Part shown: one piece after another, positions 11,871 through 22,307 of the stretch
How positions within the stretch are numbered: position 1 is the first letter of the stretch
Layout of the letters: every line of letters starts with the position of its first letter
Source of the DNA: Thalassia testudinum
Taxonomy: Eukaryota > Streptophyta > Magnoliopsida > Alismatales > Hydrocharitaceae
Length of the DNA: 64,000 bases
Reading direction: 5' to 3'
NCBI GenBank assembly: GCA_037157565.1
Contig: JAZHRO010000022.1
Span: forward strand, 7,936,001-8,000,000
Translations under genes and position numbers: made by a program
The notes under the pieces: model-generated
What the model was told of the DNA's origin: nothing
Databases searched by the model: none
Seen by the model: only the letters and a program-made list of their open reading frames with translations

Positions 11871-11925
11871 TAGCGCATTGGTCACGCACTTGTGGCCGAA
11901 GCAAAGGATGCGGGTTCAAGCCCCA
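11871..11925 (+). other. tRNA-like module in the A2 5' LTR
   Basis: TAGCGCATTGGTCACGC resembles a tRNA D-arm / pol III A box; its GCG and CGC can pair. It is followed 22 bases later by GCGGGTTCAAGCCCC, which resembles a T-arm / B box. The acceptor and anticodon stems are poor, so this is not a working tRNA. Related modules occur in the A2 3' LTR, in A3 and in part in A1. Confidence 0.55.
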
Positions 11926-12260
11926 TGCACCGCAAAATCAATAGCAGATGCATGCGTAGCTAAATCAAATCGTTGGATCAAAGATGAGTGATGGCAGGAG
12001 CGGCCACATGGCGTACCCAGAGTGCGCAGATCACTCACGTGCTATCTGACGCACGATCGCACACGAGAAGAGATGTTGGCACTAACAACTTTAAGCCATC
12101 CGATCTTATGATCGGATGGCTGAGGATCAAAGAACGTGGTTAAGCGTTGGGCACGAGGAGGCAAGGGGGCGTGTGCACTTCAGCCACGATCGGGCTTTAG
12201 TGACGGACTAATTTATTGTTTTGAACTTGAAATGACCTTTTTACCCCCAACCTCTACACC

Positions 12261-12270
12261 TATAAAAAGG
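12261..12270 (+). promoter_or_regulatory. TATA box, A2 5' LTR
   Basis: TATAAAAAGG in a CT-rich setting (CCTCTACACC before, CTACGCCCCCCAC after), at the expected U3/R position. It is identical in the 3' LTR at 18227-18236. Confidence 0.75.
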
Positions 12271-12976
12271 CCTACGCCCCCCACATTTCAATCATCCCTT
12301 CATCTCTTCTCTCACCCCCTCCAAAGCTCTAAGAGCTTATTCCAAACCTGGGATGCTTCATTAGAGTTAAAATTATAATTTTTCCACTTTCTCATCCCCT
12401 TCGTGGAGCATTCCGCGGTGGTCCTTCCACCGCCATTCGGGAAGCAGATCCCACTGCGACATCATCTTGCCCTGTTCTCTGTCATCCTTCATCGTTCTCC
12501 TTCATCTTGCATCTTACCACCTTCGTCCGAGTGCTCCATAGTTGTGACTCATCCTCCAAGCAACTGTCAAGGAGGATAACTTCTCTCTACCTTCTCTTTT
12601 ACCGCTTTCTAGTGTAGATTTCCTGCTTTCTAGTGTAGTGAGTAGTTGTAATTGTAATGAACATGAGCTTGTGATAATGAAATCCATGTTTATTCTATCT
12701 CTATTTTCTCTTTATTTGTAATATTCTCTCTTTCTTCTATTATTTATTCTTTAAGTAGATAGTTAGTTTATATTCAATTCAACCAACTAATCTGCTTCAT
12801 GACAAATAAAACAAACGTGATTTTTAATCAAACGTCTGCTTCCCTATGTTCAACCCGGAATTCCTTTAGAGTTTCGGTAAAATTTATCTGTTGACGGATT
12901 TCTTTGCAAATCATACTACATTGATGAGTTTTCAAAACTCAATTCCTTTTTGTGACGATCTTCCACTACAACATTT

Positions 12977-12996
12977 TGGCGTCATTGCCGAGGAGG
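12977..12996 (+). other. A2 primer binding site (tRNA-Asp type)
   Basis: TGGCGTCATTGCCGAGGAGG begins three bases after the LTR end and differs from the tRNA-Asp complement at three places over the first 17 bases. Confidence 0.87.
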
Positions 12997-14149
12997 CGAT
13001 GCTCTTTGATTTTTGCATTTTCCCATCTTACTTATCTTTTACCTCACTTCTCTCCTCTCTTATTGTGATTGCAGGTACTCTCATAAGCCAAGCAAAAGTA
13101 GTAGATTGGAGTAAAGTGCTATTGAAAGGTTTGTAAGTTTATCCCCACCTCCCACTCACTAGTTTCATTCCACCACGTAATAACACAAACAAAAATCAAC
13201 CTAGGTGTTTTTATAAACTCTAAGGTTAGTTTTTAATTGTTTGTTTGTCACCTCCACCCACCTCACCCTCCACATATAAAAGAAAAATAAAAAAAAAATC
13301 TCATAGAGGTATACAAACTCTTCTGATTTTCAAACTCAACCGGTAAACCAATCTTTGTAACCAATACACACACCCAAACACATAATTGAGTAAAAATCAG
13401 ATTAGGTAATCACTTGTGTGCCTAATTAAGTGGTGCATCAGGCCACTTGTTTGAGTTGTTTGGGCTTACCACTTCAACTAAAATCAACTCATCAAGTAGC
13501 TATCACATAGGTCCATCTTTTAGGGATTTACTAGGCACTCCACATTCTTTTAAGCTTTAAAGGAAAACAACTTCACCTGTTCTTTCAAAACCTGGTGTGC
13601 CAACTGAACTTGATTGAATACACCTAAAGTTGAATCCTAAAAGCTACTAAGCAAGATTTAAACCCTAAAATTCATTGCATCTAAAAATAATCTTGCTTGA
13701 AAATCATTGGTTGTGCATGCACACACATATCAATCAATCATTATGGGCACAACCCAGATAAAGGGCCCATCACATTCCAAAGCACATTCAAACCTAACCC
13801 TAATTAAAATAGAGTAGACATTGGCCTTAATAATTGGACTCGTTCTTCGGAGCCCAGATCGAGATTATTTTCGATTAGTCTGTTTCTACCATTCAATCTG
13901 ATGTCTAGCTAGGGGAGCAGAATCAAATGATTGTCGCTGGGGGATACACTAGGAACCGGAGGTGCAAGCCAAAGGAAGAACCTTCTTCCTAGTCCCTCCC
14001 TCTAACTAGTTGGATTGACTAGCAAGTAGATCAAATTGTTTCTTTATCTCAAGACGGTTTCTGGGAGTCTGTAGGTCTTTAGCCTAGCCCACTTAAGGAC
14101 ATGTTTGTTTGTTTGTATTGCAGGGCACCTTTCTTCCTCCTATTTTGTC
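12997..14149 (+). other. A2 untranslated leader with possible intron
   Basis: Non-coding and conserved in A1 and A3. A donor-like CAG/GTACTC lies at 13072-13080 and an acceptor-like pyrimidine-rich TTTGTATTGCAG ends at 14123, 27 bases before the ORF ATG. Splicing would remove about 1.05 kb of leader. A3 keeps both sites; in A1 the donor is changed. Confidence 0.55.
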
Positions 14150-15630
14150 ATGGATCCTTCCACATCTTATTTGCACTTCCACTCCTACCATCCTACCACT
14201 ACTTATTCCCAAAATGATTACTATTCCAACCAGACTTATTCTTATCCATCTTCTAGTTGGGATAATCCTGATTGGGGATACAGTTCCCGATCTTTGTGTT
14301 TAAGGTCTAACCCTGGACACCATGATCTTGATTCTTATCCTTCTCCGAGCTACACCGATTATAGATCATCGCCCTCATTTGGACAACCCAATATGATCTA
14401 TAAGAAGGATACACTGATCCTTACCCCTCCCGAGAATACACTGCTTTTAGGTCATCACCACCTTATGAACAACCTGAAATGACCTACTATCAAGGAGGGT
14501 ATCAAGATCCTCAATTCGTTGATTCCCCTGCACTGAACCCAAACCCGCCCAACCCTAAACCAAACCATTTGGTTTAGGTTAACCAAGTCCAAGAGAAGGT
14601 GTTGGCTAACTTGAGGAATACTATACAATCTTTAGAAGCTTAGCCAACACCTTGCACTGAAGAATTGAAGCCCTTGATTGAAATGATTGATGATCTGAAC
14701 AAGTATTTGTTGGATTGGCTCTAGGATGTTAAGGATAAGGGCCCGAGTGAGGTTTTACTTGGGAAGTTATCTAAATTGAGAGTGAGATTTGTGGTTGCTT
14801 TAGTTCAATCTTGGGATGATTCCCAGGATGAGCCCCCTTTAGGAGAGCTAATGTCAGAACCTGCTCAGGCACCTGTTGGGGGACACGTGTTATGAGATCG
14901 GGATTGACCATATTGGTCTGGAGCAACCAATTAAGGATGAACTGATTTCTTCACCTGAGAACCCTGAGTCGGGGTACGAGGAAGCGTATGTCTCCATGGA
15001 TCAGAAAGTGATTGATGATTTGAGACATACATTAATGTGGATTTAGATTTCTTTCATTCTGAAGTTGAAGAATCATTATGTGAAGTCTCACGTGAGTTTA
15101 GAGAACACGATTTCTCTGAGACAACTGGGCCTGAGGAATTCGATGAATCATATGATGGCCCAATAACTGAGGAATTTGATCCCGTTGGGGCTCACATGGT
15201 AGATTCAAATCCTTACTTTCTGAAGGATTCAATTCAAAGCCTTGATCCTCAATCACACCCTATTGAGCTTACTGACGATTCTATTTTTGAGATCACTAAA
15301 CCCAAGTCAATTCTGATTCAATCACATCTTTTAGACTTGGAAATTTTAGACGGGGTGATTAATATGCAAGAGGTCCCAGAATTTGAAATCCTGATTGCAA
15401 AGGATAGAAAGTGGGAAATGATGATATGGGAAGTCAATTCCAGAGGAAGCAAAAGACCAAGTCTAAGGGTTCCAATTTGTCTAAAACTCCCAACCTTCTA
15501 CCAGGACCCTTATGACATCTTTGATTCAGAGGATGTCCAACCCAAGCGTACATTCATTGATTATCCTTTTGAGCTTGATTTCTCTATAACCCAACTTTTT
15601 GGTCTTGGGTTGCATCCTCACAAATCGTAG
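14150..15630 (+). pseudogene. Family A ORF, frameshifted copy in A2 (unknown function)
   Basis: ATG 14150 opens MDPSTSYLHFHSYHPTTTY, the best preserved start of the family. The first ~85 residues are Tyr/Ser/Pro/Asp rich with no stop. A frame change near 14400, stops at 14641 and 14722, and indels near 14890 and 15020 break the rest. The last third is open from about 15037 to 15630 (ending FGLGLHPHKS). The middle has ANLRNTIQSLEA and MIDDLNKYLLDWL, likely helices. The later part is acidic and contains FYQDPYDIFDSEDVQP and DYPFELDFS. A DYPFEL segment also appears in B1 near 26781-26795, suggesting a link to the 3' coding part of B-type elements. Function unknown; no gag or pol motif. Confidence 0.65.
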
Positions 15631-17179
15631 GTCCGACCCCGCTTGCATACTGATCCCAGGTTTTGGATAATTTTTATCTAGAACCTTAGATATACTCGAC
15701 CATGGGGTATGGGTCTGCATCACAATCTGTGGACATCTCGTCGCAAGTCCAAAGCTGAATTTTATTATTTTGATTCTGACCTGCACCTGTGAATTCTTTA
15801 TTTCTTCTTCTTTATATAGTGTACCTAGATGAAGGCACTAAATTCAGCACGTATACAGTTTCTTTTCATCTCAGAGCAAACCTATTATTCATGTAATTCA
15901 AGTGCTTTCTACTCTACACCACTTTGTTTTATGTCTTTTTAATACAATGAGGACATTGCATTAGATAGGCATGGGAGGGTGGATATTCATCACTGAATTA
16001 TTTCATCAGCTCCATAAATTCTTTTTGTTTTCTTTTTATTTACAAAAAAAAAGTTGAATTAGGAAAGAGAACTTGGGCTTTAGAAAATTTTCAATTTTAG
16101 AGAATAAAACTGTATGATTTGAACACTTAGACCCTTCAGGTCTTCGGGCTTAATCAGCCTGGGTGTCTACTAAAATGTAGACTTGTTTCTCGAGTCCTCA
16201 CCATTCTAAATTCAGATTTTAATTAGTTAAATAAGTTGGGGGTGATAAGTACACGACTTATCAACTCGCCCTCTGATTTGAGGGGATTTTAAGTCTAAGC
16301 ATCTAAACACTATTTGCATTGACTCGCTTTTCGAAGGTTTTAACGAAAATTGGGAAGCTAATGAACCTTCTAGGGTGGTATGGCTGGCAAGTTATCATGG
16401 GTAACAGCCCATTGGCAGGTTGTCCAAAACTAGTTACATGACCATTCATTTCCTGCTGCCTTTAGGTAAATCTTAGATCAGGGAAGCCACCTACTTAAAG
16501 GAAAAAAAAATTTAAAAAAAGGAGAAAATAAAAGAAAAAGAAATAAGCACAACTTCATCGCACAAGTATGGCTGGCAAGTTATCGTGGGTAACAGCCCAT
16601 TGGTAGGTTGTCTAGAACCCAGCTCAAGAAATGCACATATAATTTCAAAATACTTAAGAAGAAGCAGAGAAGTAGAATAAGCTGGAGAGATATACATTGG
16701 GTTTGGCCTTGTGTTGACCCCATAAAAATAAAAGTAGGGAGAAAGCTACTGGTAGAATAGATACATCTTTAGGTAGAATTTCCTTTCAAGGTCACCTAGG
16801 GGCGTAGAAACTCGAAATCCGTTCTAGTCGCCGATCAGTGAGTCTATCACATTTCACACAAAGATGCTTAGAACTTAGCATTCTCTTTGAGTCTTGGGTG
16901 GGTTGAGTGGTCGTAGAAAGCTGCTCTGAAACCCTAAACTCAAAAATCTAAAACAAACAAAAAAGAAAAGAAAAGAAGAAAATAAGAAAAAGATCCATCT
17001 TTGAATAAGGTGAGGGCTTGAGGCGATCTGCATTTTGGCAGACACCCGGGTGTTGTTGTGTCTCTGTAGTTCAGGTCGAAGTTGAAAATTATAAGCGTTG
17101 AAAAATAACTTTTGCCCAAGAAATCTGACCTAATTCTCTTATAAATAATAGGTAGTTTTGCTAGAGACTAGCAAAAGAT
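15631..17179 (+). other. A2 non-coding 3' internal region
   Basis: No gene. It contains the second purine tract (15946-15983) and two copies of a ~50-base motif beginning GTATGGCTGGCAAGTTATC (16378-16428 and 16565-16616). A3 has the same pair on the minus strand (about 34643-34698 and 34848-34903). Confidence 0.65.
15946..15983 (+). other. Second polypurine-tract candidate in A2
   Basis: AATGAGGACATTGCA followed by AGGCATGGGAGGGTGGATA, about 1.2 kb before the true polypurine tract. Confidence 0.45.
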
Positions 17180-17192
17180 AAGCATGGGGGTG
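17180..17192 (+). other. A2 polypurine tract
   Basis: AAGCATGGGGGTG directly before the TG of the 3' LTR. Confidence 0.87.
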
Positions 17193-18941
17193 TGATGTAA
17201 ACATGTTTATATCACATAAACCATCTATTTTTGCATGTTCTTAGAGATATAGTTACATCATACATTATAAATATTGCATAACATGCATCATCTTGCATTT
17301 ACGTTAGATTGTATAAAGTTTAGGCTAATATTCTCTTTTTGTGGTCAGGTAACAAGGTGACTTTTAATCGGGGTCTCGGATTGAAGATCCAACCATACGG
17401 ATCTGATCAGGGTGACAATCAAAGTTCAACGACTCCAAGATTGCCCCGATGGGACTTCTGTAGTATCAGATATTGTCCGAGGAAAATCATAGGTCAAAGG
17501 ACAAGACGGTGTCAATCTGCACTTCAGATGACAAATCCGACCACACGGATGGATTCAGATCGATGATCGTAGCCCAACAACGTGAAAATTGATCCAATCC
17601 AACATCCGTGGCACCTTCTACAAGTCACAGAAGATGGATGGCCAAGATGGCACCACGTGGTGCCATCTCGATTGCCCAAACCAACCCAGCTAATACATGA
17701 GGACTCGCTGCACCTTCTCTCTCCTCAATCGTGCCAACACTCAGCCGTTGGATCAAGATCCAACGACTGTGAGCGATGGAGCCAAAGTCATCTTCTCAAC
17801 AATCCACCACGATAGCCCATTGGTTGCGCACTTGTGGTCGAAGTAGGGGTCGTGAGTTCAAGCCCCGCACACCGTAAAATCGACCGTAGATGCATGCGCG
17901 GCTAAATTAAATCATTGGATCAAAGATAAGAGGCGGCAAGAGCGGTCACGTGGTGCACCCAGGCGCACAGATCGTGCACGCGCTATTCGATGCGCGATCG
18001 CACATGCAATCTGATGCGGGTGTGTAAAGAGGCGCTGGCACTAACAACTTTAAGCTATTCGATCGTAAGGATCAAAGAATGTGGTTAAGCAATGGGTGCG
18101 AGGAGGTGAGGGGGCATGCGCACTTCAACCATGATTGGGCTTTAGTGATGAATAAATCTGTCACTAAAGACTCCTAATTTATTATTTTGAACTTGAAATG
18201 ACCCTTTTTCCCCCAACCTCTACACCTATAAAAAGGCCTACGCCCCCCACATTTCAATCATCCCTTCCTCTCTTCTCTCACCCCATCCAAAGCTCTAAGA
18301 GCTTGTCCCAAACCCGGGATGCTCCATTAGAGTTAAAATTATAATTTTTCCACCTTTTCATCTCCTTCGTGGAGCATTCTACGGTGGTCCTCTCACCTCT
18401 ATTCAGGAAGAGGATCCCGCTGTGACGTCGTCCTGCCCCGTTCTCTATCATCCTTCATCGTTCTCCTTTGTCCAGTATCTCACCACCTTCATTAGGGCGC
18501 TCCGTCGTTGCGGCTCGTCCTCCAAGCAACCATCGAGGAGGATAACTTCTCTCTACCTTCTCTTTTACCACTTTCTAGTGTAGATTTCCTACTTACTATT
18601 TTAGTGAGTAGTTGTAATTGTAATGAACATCAACTTGTGCTAATGAAATCCATGTTTATTCTATTTCTATTTTCTCTTTATTTATAATATTTTCTCTCTT
18701 TCTTCTATTATTTATTCTTTAAGTAGATAGCTAGTTTAAATTCAATTCAACCAGCTAATCTGCTTCATGACAAATAAAACAAACGTGATTTTTAATCAAA
18801 CGTTTGCCTCCCTGTGTTCGACACAAAATTCCTTGAGAGTTTCGGTAAAATTTATCTGTTGATGGATTTCTTCGCAAATCATACTACATCGATGAGTTTT
18901 CAAAACTCAATTCCTTTTTGCGACAATCTTTCGCTACAACA
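17193..18941 (+). repeat. A2 3' LTR (1749 bp)
   Basis: Starts TGATGTAAACATG and ends GCTACAACA, collinear with the 5' LTR. The tRNA-like module is at 17813-17867 and the TATA box at 18227-18236. Scattered C/T and G/A differences from the 5' LTR show the insertion is not recent. Confidence 0.93.
18227..18236 (+). promoter_or_regulatory. TATA box, A2 3' LTR
   Basis: TATAAAAAGG, same position and context as in the 5' LTR. Confidence 0.7.
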
Positions 18942-19167
18942 GTGACCACCTTAATTCCTTTCTTGAAGAAAATTTGGTTCTCTCGGTTTTGACTTAAGTG
19001 AAGCTTGAAAACACAACTTGATTGGACGAGTTCCTTCCGCATGAGAGGTAGAGTATATACTCACCTTAATGACGCAATGATAACATGTCACCTCCTCGAC
19101 GCTTGTCTGCATGTAAATGCATTGTGCGATTCAGGTACCATGGGTGGCTCTATCTTGAAGTACCGAT
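18942..19167 (+). other. E 3' internal region between A2 and K
   Basis: Begins with the right A2 target copy GTGAC. It matches B1 around 27585-27755 and the reverse of G around 42700-42900 (GATTGGACGAGTTCCTTCC, CTCCTCGACGCTTGTCT, then ACCATGGGTGGCTCTATCTT). The stem-loop seen in B1 and G is shortened here. It ends with CCGAT, the probable left target copy of K. Confidence 0.65.
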
Positions 19168-19530
19168 TGTTGGAATCTTCTTCCACATCTTGTTTTGGTG
19201 TTAACAAAATTATTATGAATTAATGTTTGCAATTGAGTTCTTTTTAGATTTAGGTGAAGATCAAGGCAAACAGGAAGTGATGGAGGCATGATGATGAAAA
19301 TGAGATCATGATAAGAAGGAGGCAAGATGACAAGGAAGAGTCGACGGGGAGAAGATCATCTTTGACCTTTTAGTTTAGATTTTATATTTATAGATTGTAT
19401 ATGCCTCTTAATAAAGGAATATAACTTAGATCGTAAAAATAATTAGAGATAAATTAGCATTAATATTGCGATCATTTTCAAATAACGTAATTGATTAAAT
19501 CACTTTAAAAATGTATTTGTTAACCCACAA

Positions 19531-19724
19531 GTACCGATACTAAAGCTTAGTATCGGTACATGTGAGTTACAGGTCTGGGATTTTTCATAGAAACAAACCT
19601 GTACCCTGCGAGTACCGGTACTCATGATCAGTACCGGTACAAGTGGGTTACAGATTTATGTTAAGAGTTTGAAACCCAAATCTGGAAGAAACGAGTACTG
19701 GTACTCATAGTTTAGTACCAGTAC
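19531..19724. repeat. Three hairpins of the GTACCGGTAC type in the K 5' LTR
   Basis: Hairpin 1 (19531-19559): GTACCGATACTAA pairs with TTAGTATCGGTAC. Hairpin 2 (19612-19640): GTACCGGTACT pairs with AGTACCGGTAC. Hairpin 3 (19695-19724): GTACTGGTACT pairs with AGTACCAGTAC. Bases differ between hairpins, but every stem is fully paired. Confidence 0.92.
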
Positions 19725-19834
19725 CAACTAGCTGTTGGCTCAAAACATAACAGCTGGAATATTTATTTTGTTAATGTGAACATTGGGAATTAAATCCCAA
19801 CATCTATTTGATGAGTATCCTAGGTCCTAAACTT

Positions 19835-19842
19835 TATAAAAT
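19835..19842 (+). promoter_or_regulatory. TATA box, K 5' LTR
   Basis: TATAAAAT about 110 bases after the last hairpin, conserved at 23016-23023 in the 3' LTR. The palindromes therefore sit in U3, upstream of the start. Confidence 0.6.
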
Positions 19843-20412
19843 GACCCTAGGACTCTTTGTTTGCATACCAAAGATATAAGAAATAAAAGAGAAATTCCTA
19901 GAGTTTTATTTCACATCTTTCCACCATATTCAAAGAGAAGAAATCATGTTTGTTGGTTCCAATCTGTCTACGATTTTGCAAATGCATCGACGTGGTTCTT
20001 TCACACATTCACGTCTTCACTAGGCTCTCAAATTGGTAATATCATTATATATATTTGTTGAGAGGCTTAGGTATTTGTTGTAAGGTTTATTTCTATCTTA
20101 CACCTGTGCTTATTTGTACTTGAGCATTTGCTCGTTGGGTTGTAACAAACTTGTTTTTGTACTTGGGTTGGGCTAACCCGTTAATTACCTCGGTTAATAA
20201 ATTGATTCCCTCGGGGTTGAGGGAATCGGGTTAAAAACCCTCGGCTGGGAGGCTTAGGTAGTGGAGTATCCAAGTGAGTGGGGAACCACTATACATTTTG
20301 TATCATTTGTGATTTGATTAATTGTGCAAAATCTTTCGTGTTATTACTAATATTGTGCTTGAGTGTTTGTGCGCATATCTATATTCCATATATCTATATT
20401 AGATCCTTTAGG

Positions 20413-20424
20413 TGGTATCAGAGC
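20413..20424 (+). other. K primer binding site (initiator tRNA-Met)
   Basis: TGGTATCAGAGC, the standard plant copia primer site, two bases after the LTR. Confidence 0.95.
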
Positions 20425-20458
20425 GAGTAGCAAGAATAAGTAAAAACTCTTGCTCGCG

Positions 20459-21646
20459 ATGGCATCAACCTTAAGGCGCACCGAAGGACAATCGTCGACC
20501 TGTCCTCCCTATTTCGATGGTACGAATATGGGTATTGGAAGAGGAGGATGCAAGTCTTCCTCAAGGCAATGGATGAGGAGTTGTGGACACTCATTGGAGT
20601 CGCACAAAGGAGTGGCATGGACGGCGGATCAAAAGAAGAAAATTGCCAGCAATGCGAGGGCAATGAATGCACTTTATTGTGCGTTGTCAAGAGAAGAATT
20701 CAACCGTAGCTCAACATGTGAGTCAGCATTTGAGATATGGAACACACTTCAAATCACCTATGAAGGTACTAACATGGTAAAAGAAACCCATATTTCTATT
20801 CTAACCGAAGAATATGAGTGTTTCAGGATGACAAAGGGTGAAACGATCAAAGACATGTACACAAGGTTTGGAGAAATAGTTAACCCCCTAAAGAACCTTG
20901 GAGTGAAGTTCACGGAAGAGTAGCTTGTAAGGAAGATCTTAAGATCTCTTACAAGTGATTGGTCTCCAAAGACCACATCCATCCAAGAGGCAAAGGACCT
21001 CTCCACTCTCCCCTTGGATGTTCTAATTGGAAGCATCATGGCATATGAAGTCCAATTGGAGAATATGAAGAAGAACGAGGAGAAGGCGACAAGCAAGAAG
21101 AAGAGCATTGCTTTTAGAGCAATTAAGGAGGACTTGGATTCAAGCACCTCGGAATCCGAAGATGAAGAGATGAAGATGTTCAGAAGAAAGTTCCAGAAAT
21201 TTCTTCAAAAGCAAGGTAAGAAAGTGAATAAAATTTCATCTGATATTGTTTGCTATGAATGCAAGAGAAAGGGTCACCTACGAAAGGATTGCCCCGTAAA
21301 CAAGGAGGACAATAGGAAAGAAATAAAGGAGCTCAAGAAGAAGAAGAAGAAAGCATTTACAGCAACATGAGATGACAGCAACTCCGACATGGACACCGAC
21401 TCCAGTGAATCGGATGAAGACAAAGTCACACATCTTTGCTTGGTAGCAACTTCAGAAGACATAGAAGAAGAGGTAAACCCTGATTTTTCATTTGATGAAT
21501 TATTAGAAGCTTCTGAAGAACTATATCATAAAGTTAGGTTATTTAAAAAGGAAAATAAGGTTTTAAAGAATAATTATCAAACATTAGAAATAGATAAATC
21601 ATGTTTAGAAATAGAATTAGAAATGTCAAAAGAGACTAACAATTAG
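20459..21646 (+). pseudogene. gag: Copia Gag (UBN2-type) remnant of K
   Basis: Gag builds the virus-like particle and binds element RNA. ATG 20459 opens a frame starting MASTLRRTEG with the copia start motif PPYFDGTN. About 20530-20620 is coded in a neighbouring frame, so two compensating indels are present. The frame then continues with ALYCALSREEFNR, HISILTEEYECFRM and, past a stop at 20921, VRKILRSLTSDW and DLSTLPLDVLIGSIMAYE, all typical of the UBN2 Gag domain. A zinc knuckle, CYECKRKGHLRKDC (CX2CX4HX4C), is at about 21251. After a stop at 21368 the frame goes on as an acidic and coiled-coil tail (LFKKENKVLKNN) to 21646. At least two stops and a frameshift pair make it non-functional. Confidence 0.87.
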
Positions 21647-21816
21647 TTACACGCAAAGATAATAGAATTAGAAGATATTTATGAGCACTTTAAAGGTACT
21701 TTAAATAATCTCATAACAACAACTAGGTTAAATACTGAATTTTGTGAAGCTATAAATCAAAATTTCATAATAAAAAGAATACACATACTAAATCACATGC
21801 ACATAGGCATGCATGG

Positions 21817-22038
21817 ATGTATCAAAAGGCCAAAAATCCTAAGAGTTATAGATCTAACACAAAAGAGATCTATAAATCTCAACATTTGAAAGGTACTAAC
21901 TTGAAAGGACCCAAAAGAAAATGGGTACCTAGGAAAGATATTTTACATTATTTTGTAGGAATAGATCAAAGAGATCAGTGGGTGTTCAAGGCACACAACG
22001 GAACATTTCAACCTTTCTATAGGTTGAATGAAGACTAA
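21817..22038 (+). pseudogene. K: Gag-Pol junction remnant, pol deleted
   Basis: 73 codons in another frame, basic, with the GPKRKWVPRKD motif that in complete copia elements lies shortly before the protease DSG motif. The protease does not follow. After DILHYFVGIDQRDQW the frame ends, and the element passes straight to its 3' non-coding part. A single internal deletion of pol fits. Confidence 0.6.
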
Positions 22039-22293
22039 GAACGATTGTCTAACAGAGCTTGGTACCCACATTCATCATTTTACTATTAGTAAATTTTATG
22101 GTATGATATTCTTTTCGTTTTTTTTTGTGATTGACAAAAAAGGTGAGAAAAATAAAGAGGCAAATAGTGATATTTTTAGGGGGAGCATATATTGAGGTGG
22201 ATGATTAAATTAAATATTTTTTCAATCATATAACATTACTAAAAATAATCTTATCTTTAGTATATCTATTTGCAAGATAGTTTTGTCAACACC
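22039..22293 (+). other. K 3' non-coding region
   Basis: AT-rich, no gene. It includes a GGGGGAGCATATATTGAGG stretch near 22180, which could be a second purine tract. Confidence 0.5.
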
Positions 22294-22307
22294 AAAAAGG
22301 GGGAGAT
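22294..22307 (+). other. K polypurine tract
   Basis: AAAAAGGGGGAGAT directly before TGTTGGAA, the usual plant copia arrangement. Confidence 0.92.

Larger units (their letters stand above)
11209..12973 (+). repeat. A2 5' LTR (1765 bp)
   Basis: Starts TGACGTAAACATG and ends CTACAACA. It aligns along its length with 17193-18941. It holds a tRNA-like module (11871-11925), a TATA box (12261-12270), and the U5 end segment GTTTCGGTAAAATTTATCTG. Confidence 0.93.
11209..18941 (+). mobile_element. A2: complete non-autonomous Ty3/gypsy element, family A (7733 bp)
   Basis: Both LTRs are present (11209-12973 and 17193-18941), with a primer site at 12977 and a polypurine tract at 17180-17192. The flanking five bases are GTGAT (11204-11208) and GTGAC (18942-18946), a target duplication with one later change. 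The 4.2 kb internal region has a leader, the family A ORF (14150-15630, frameshifted) and a 1.5 kb non-coding tail. There is no gag, RT or integrase. It lies in element E in the same orientation. Confidence 0.92.
19168..20410 (+). repeat. K 5' LTR (1243 bp)
   Basis: Starts TGTTGGAATCTT and ends GATCCTTTA, where the 3' LTR has CCTTCA. Three perfect inverted repeats (19531-19724) precede a TATA box at 19835-19842. Confidence 0.93.

Noticed and set aside
20758..21147. Antisense open frame of 129 codons over copia gag
   Set aside because: Shadow of the Gag coding sequence.
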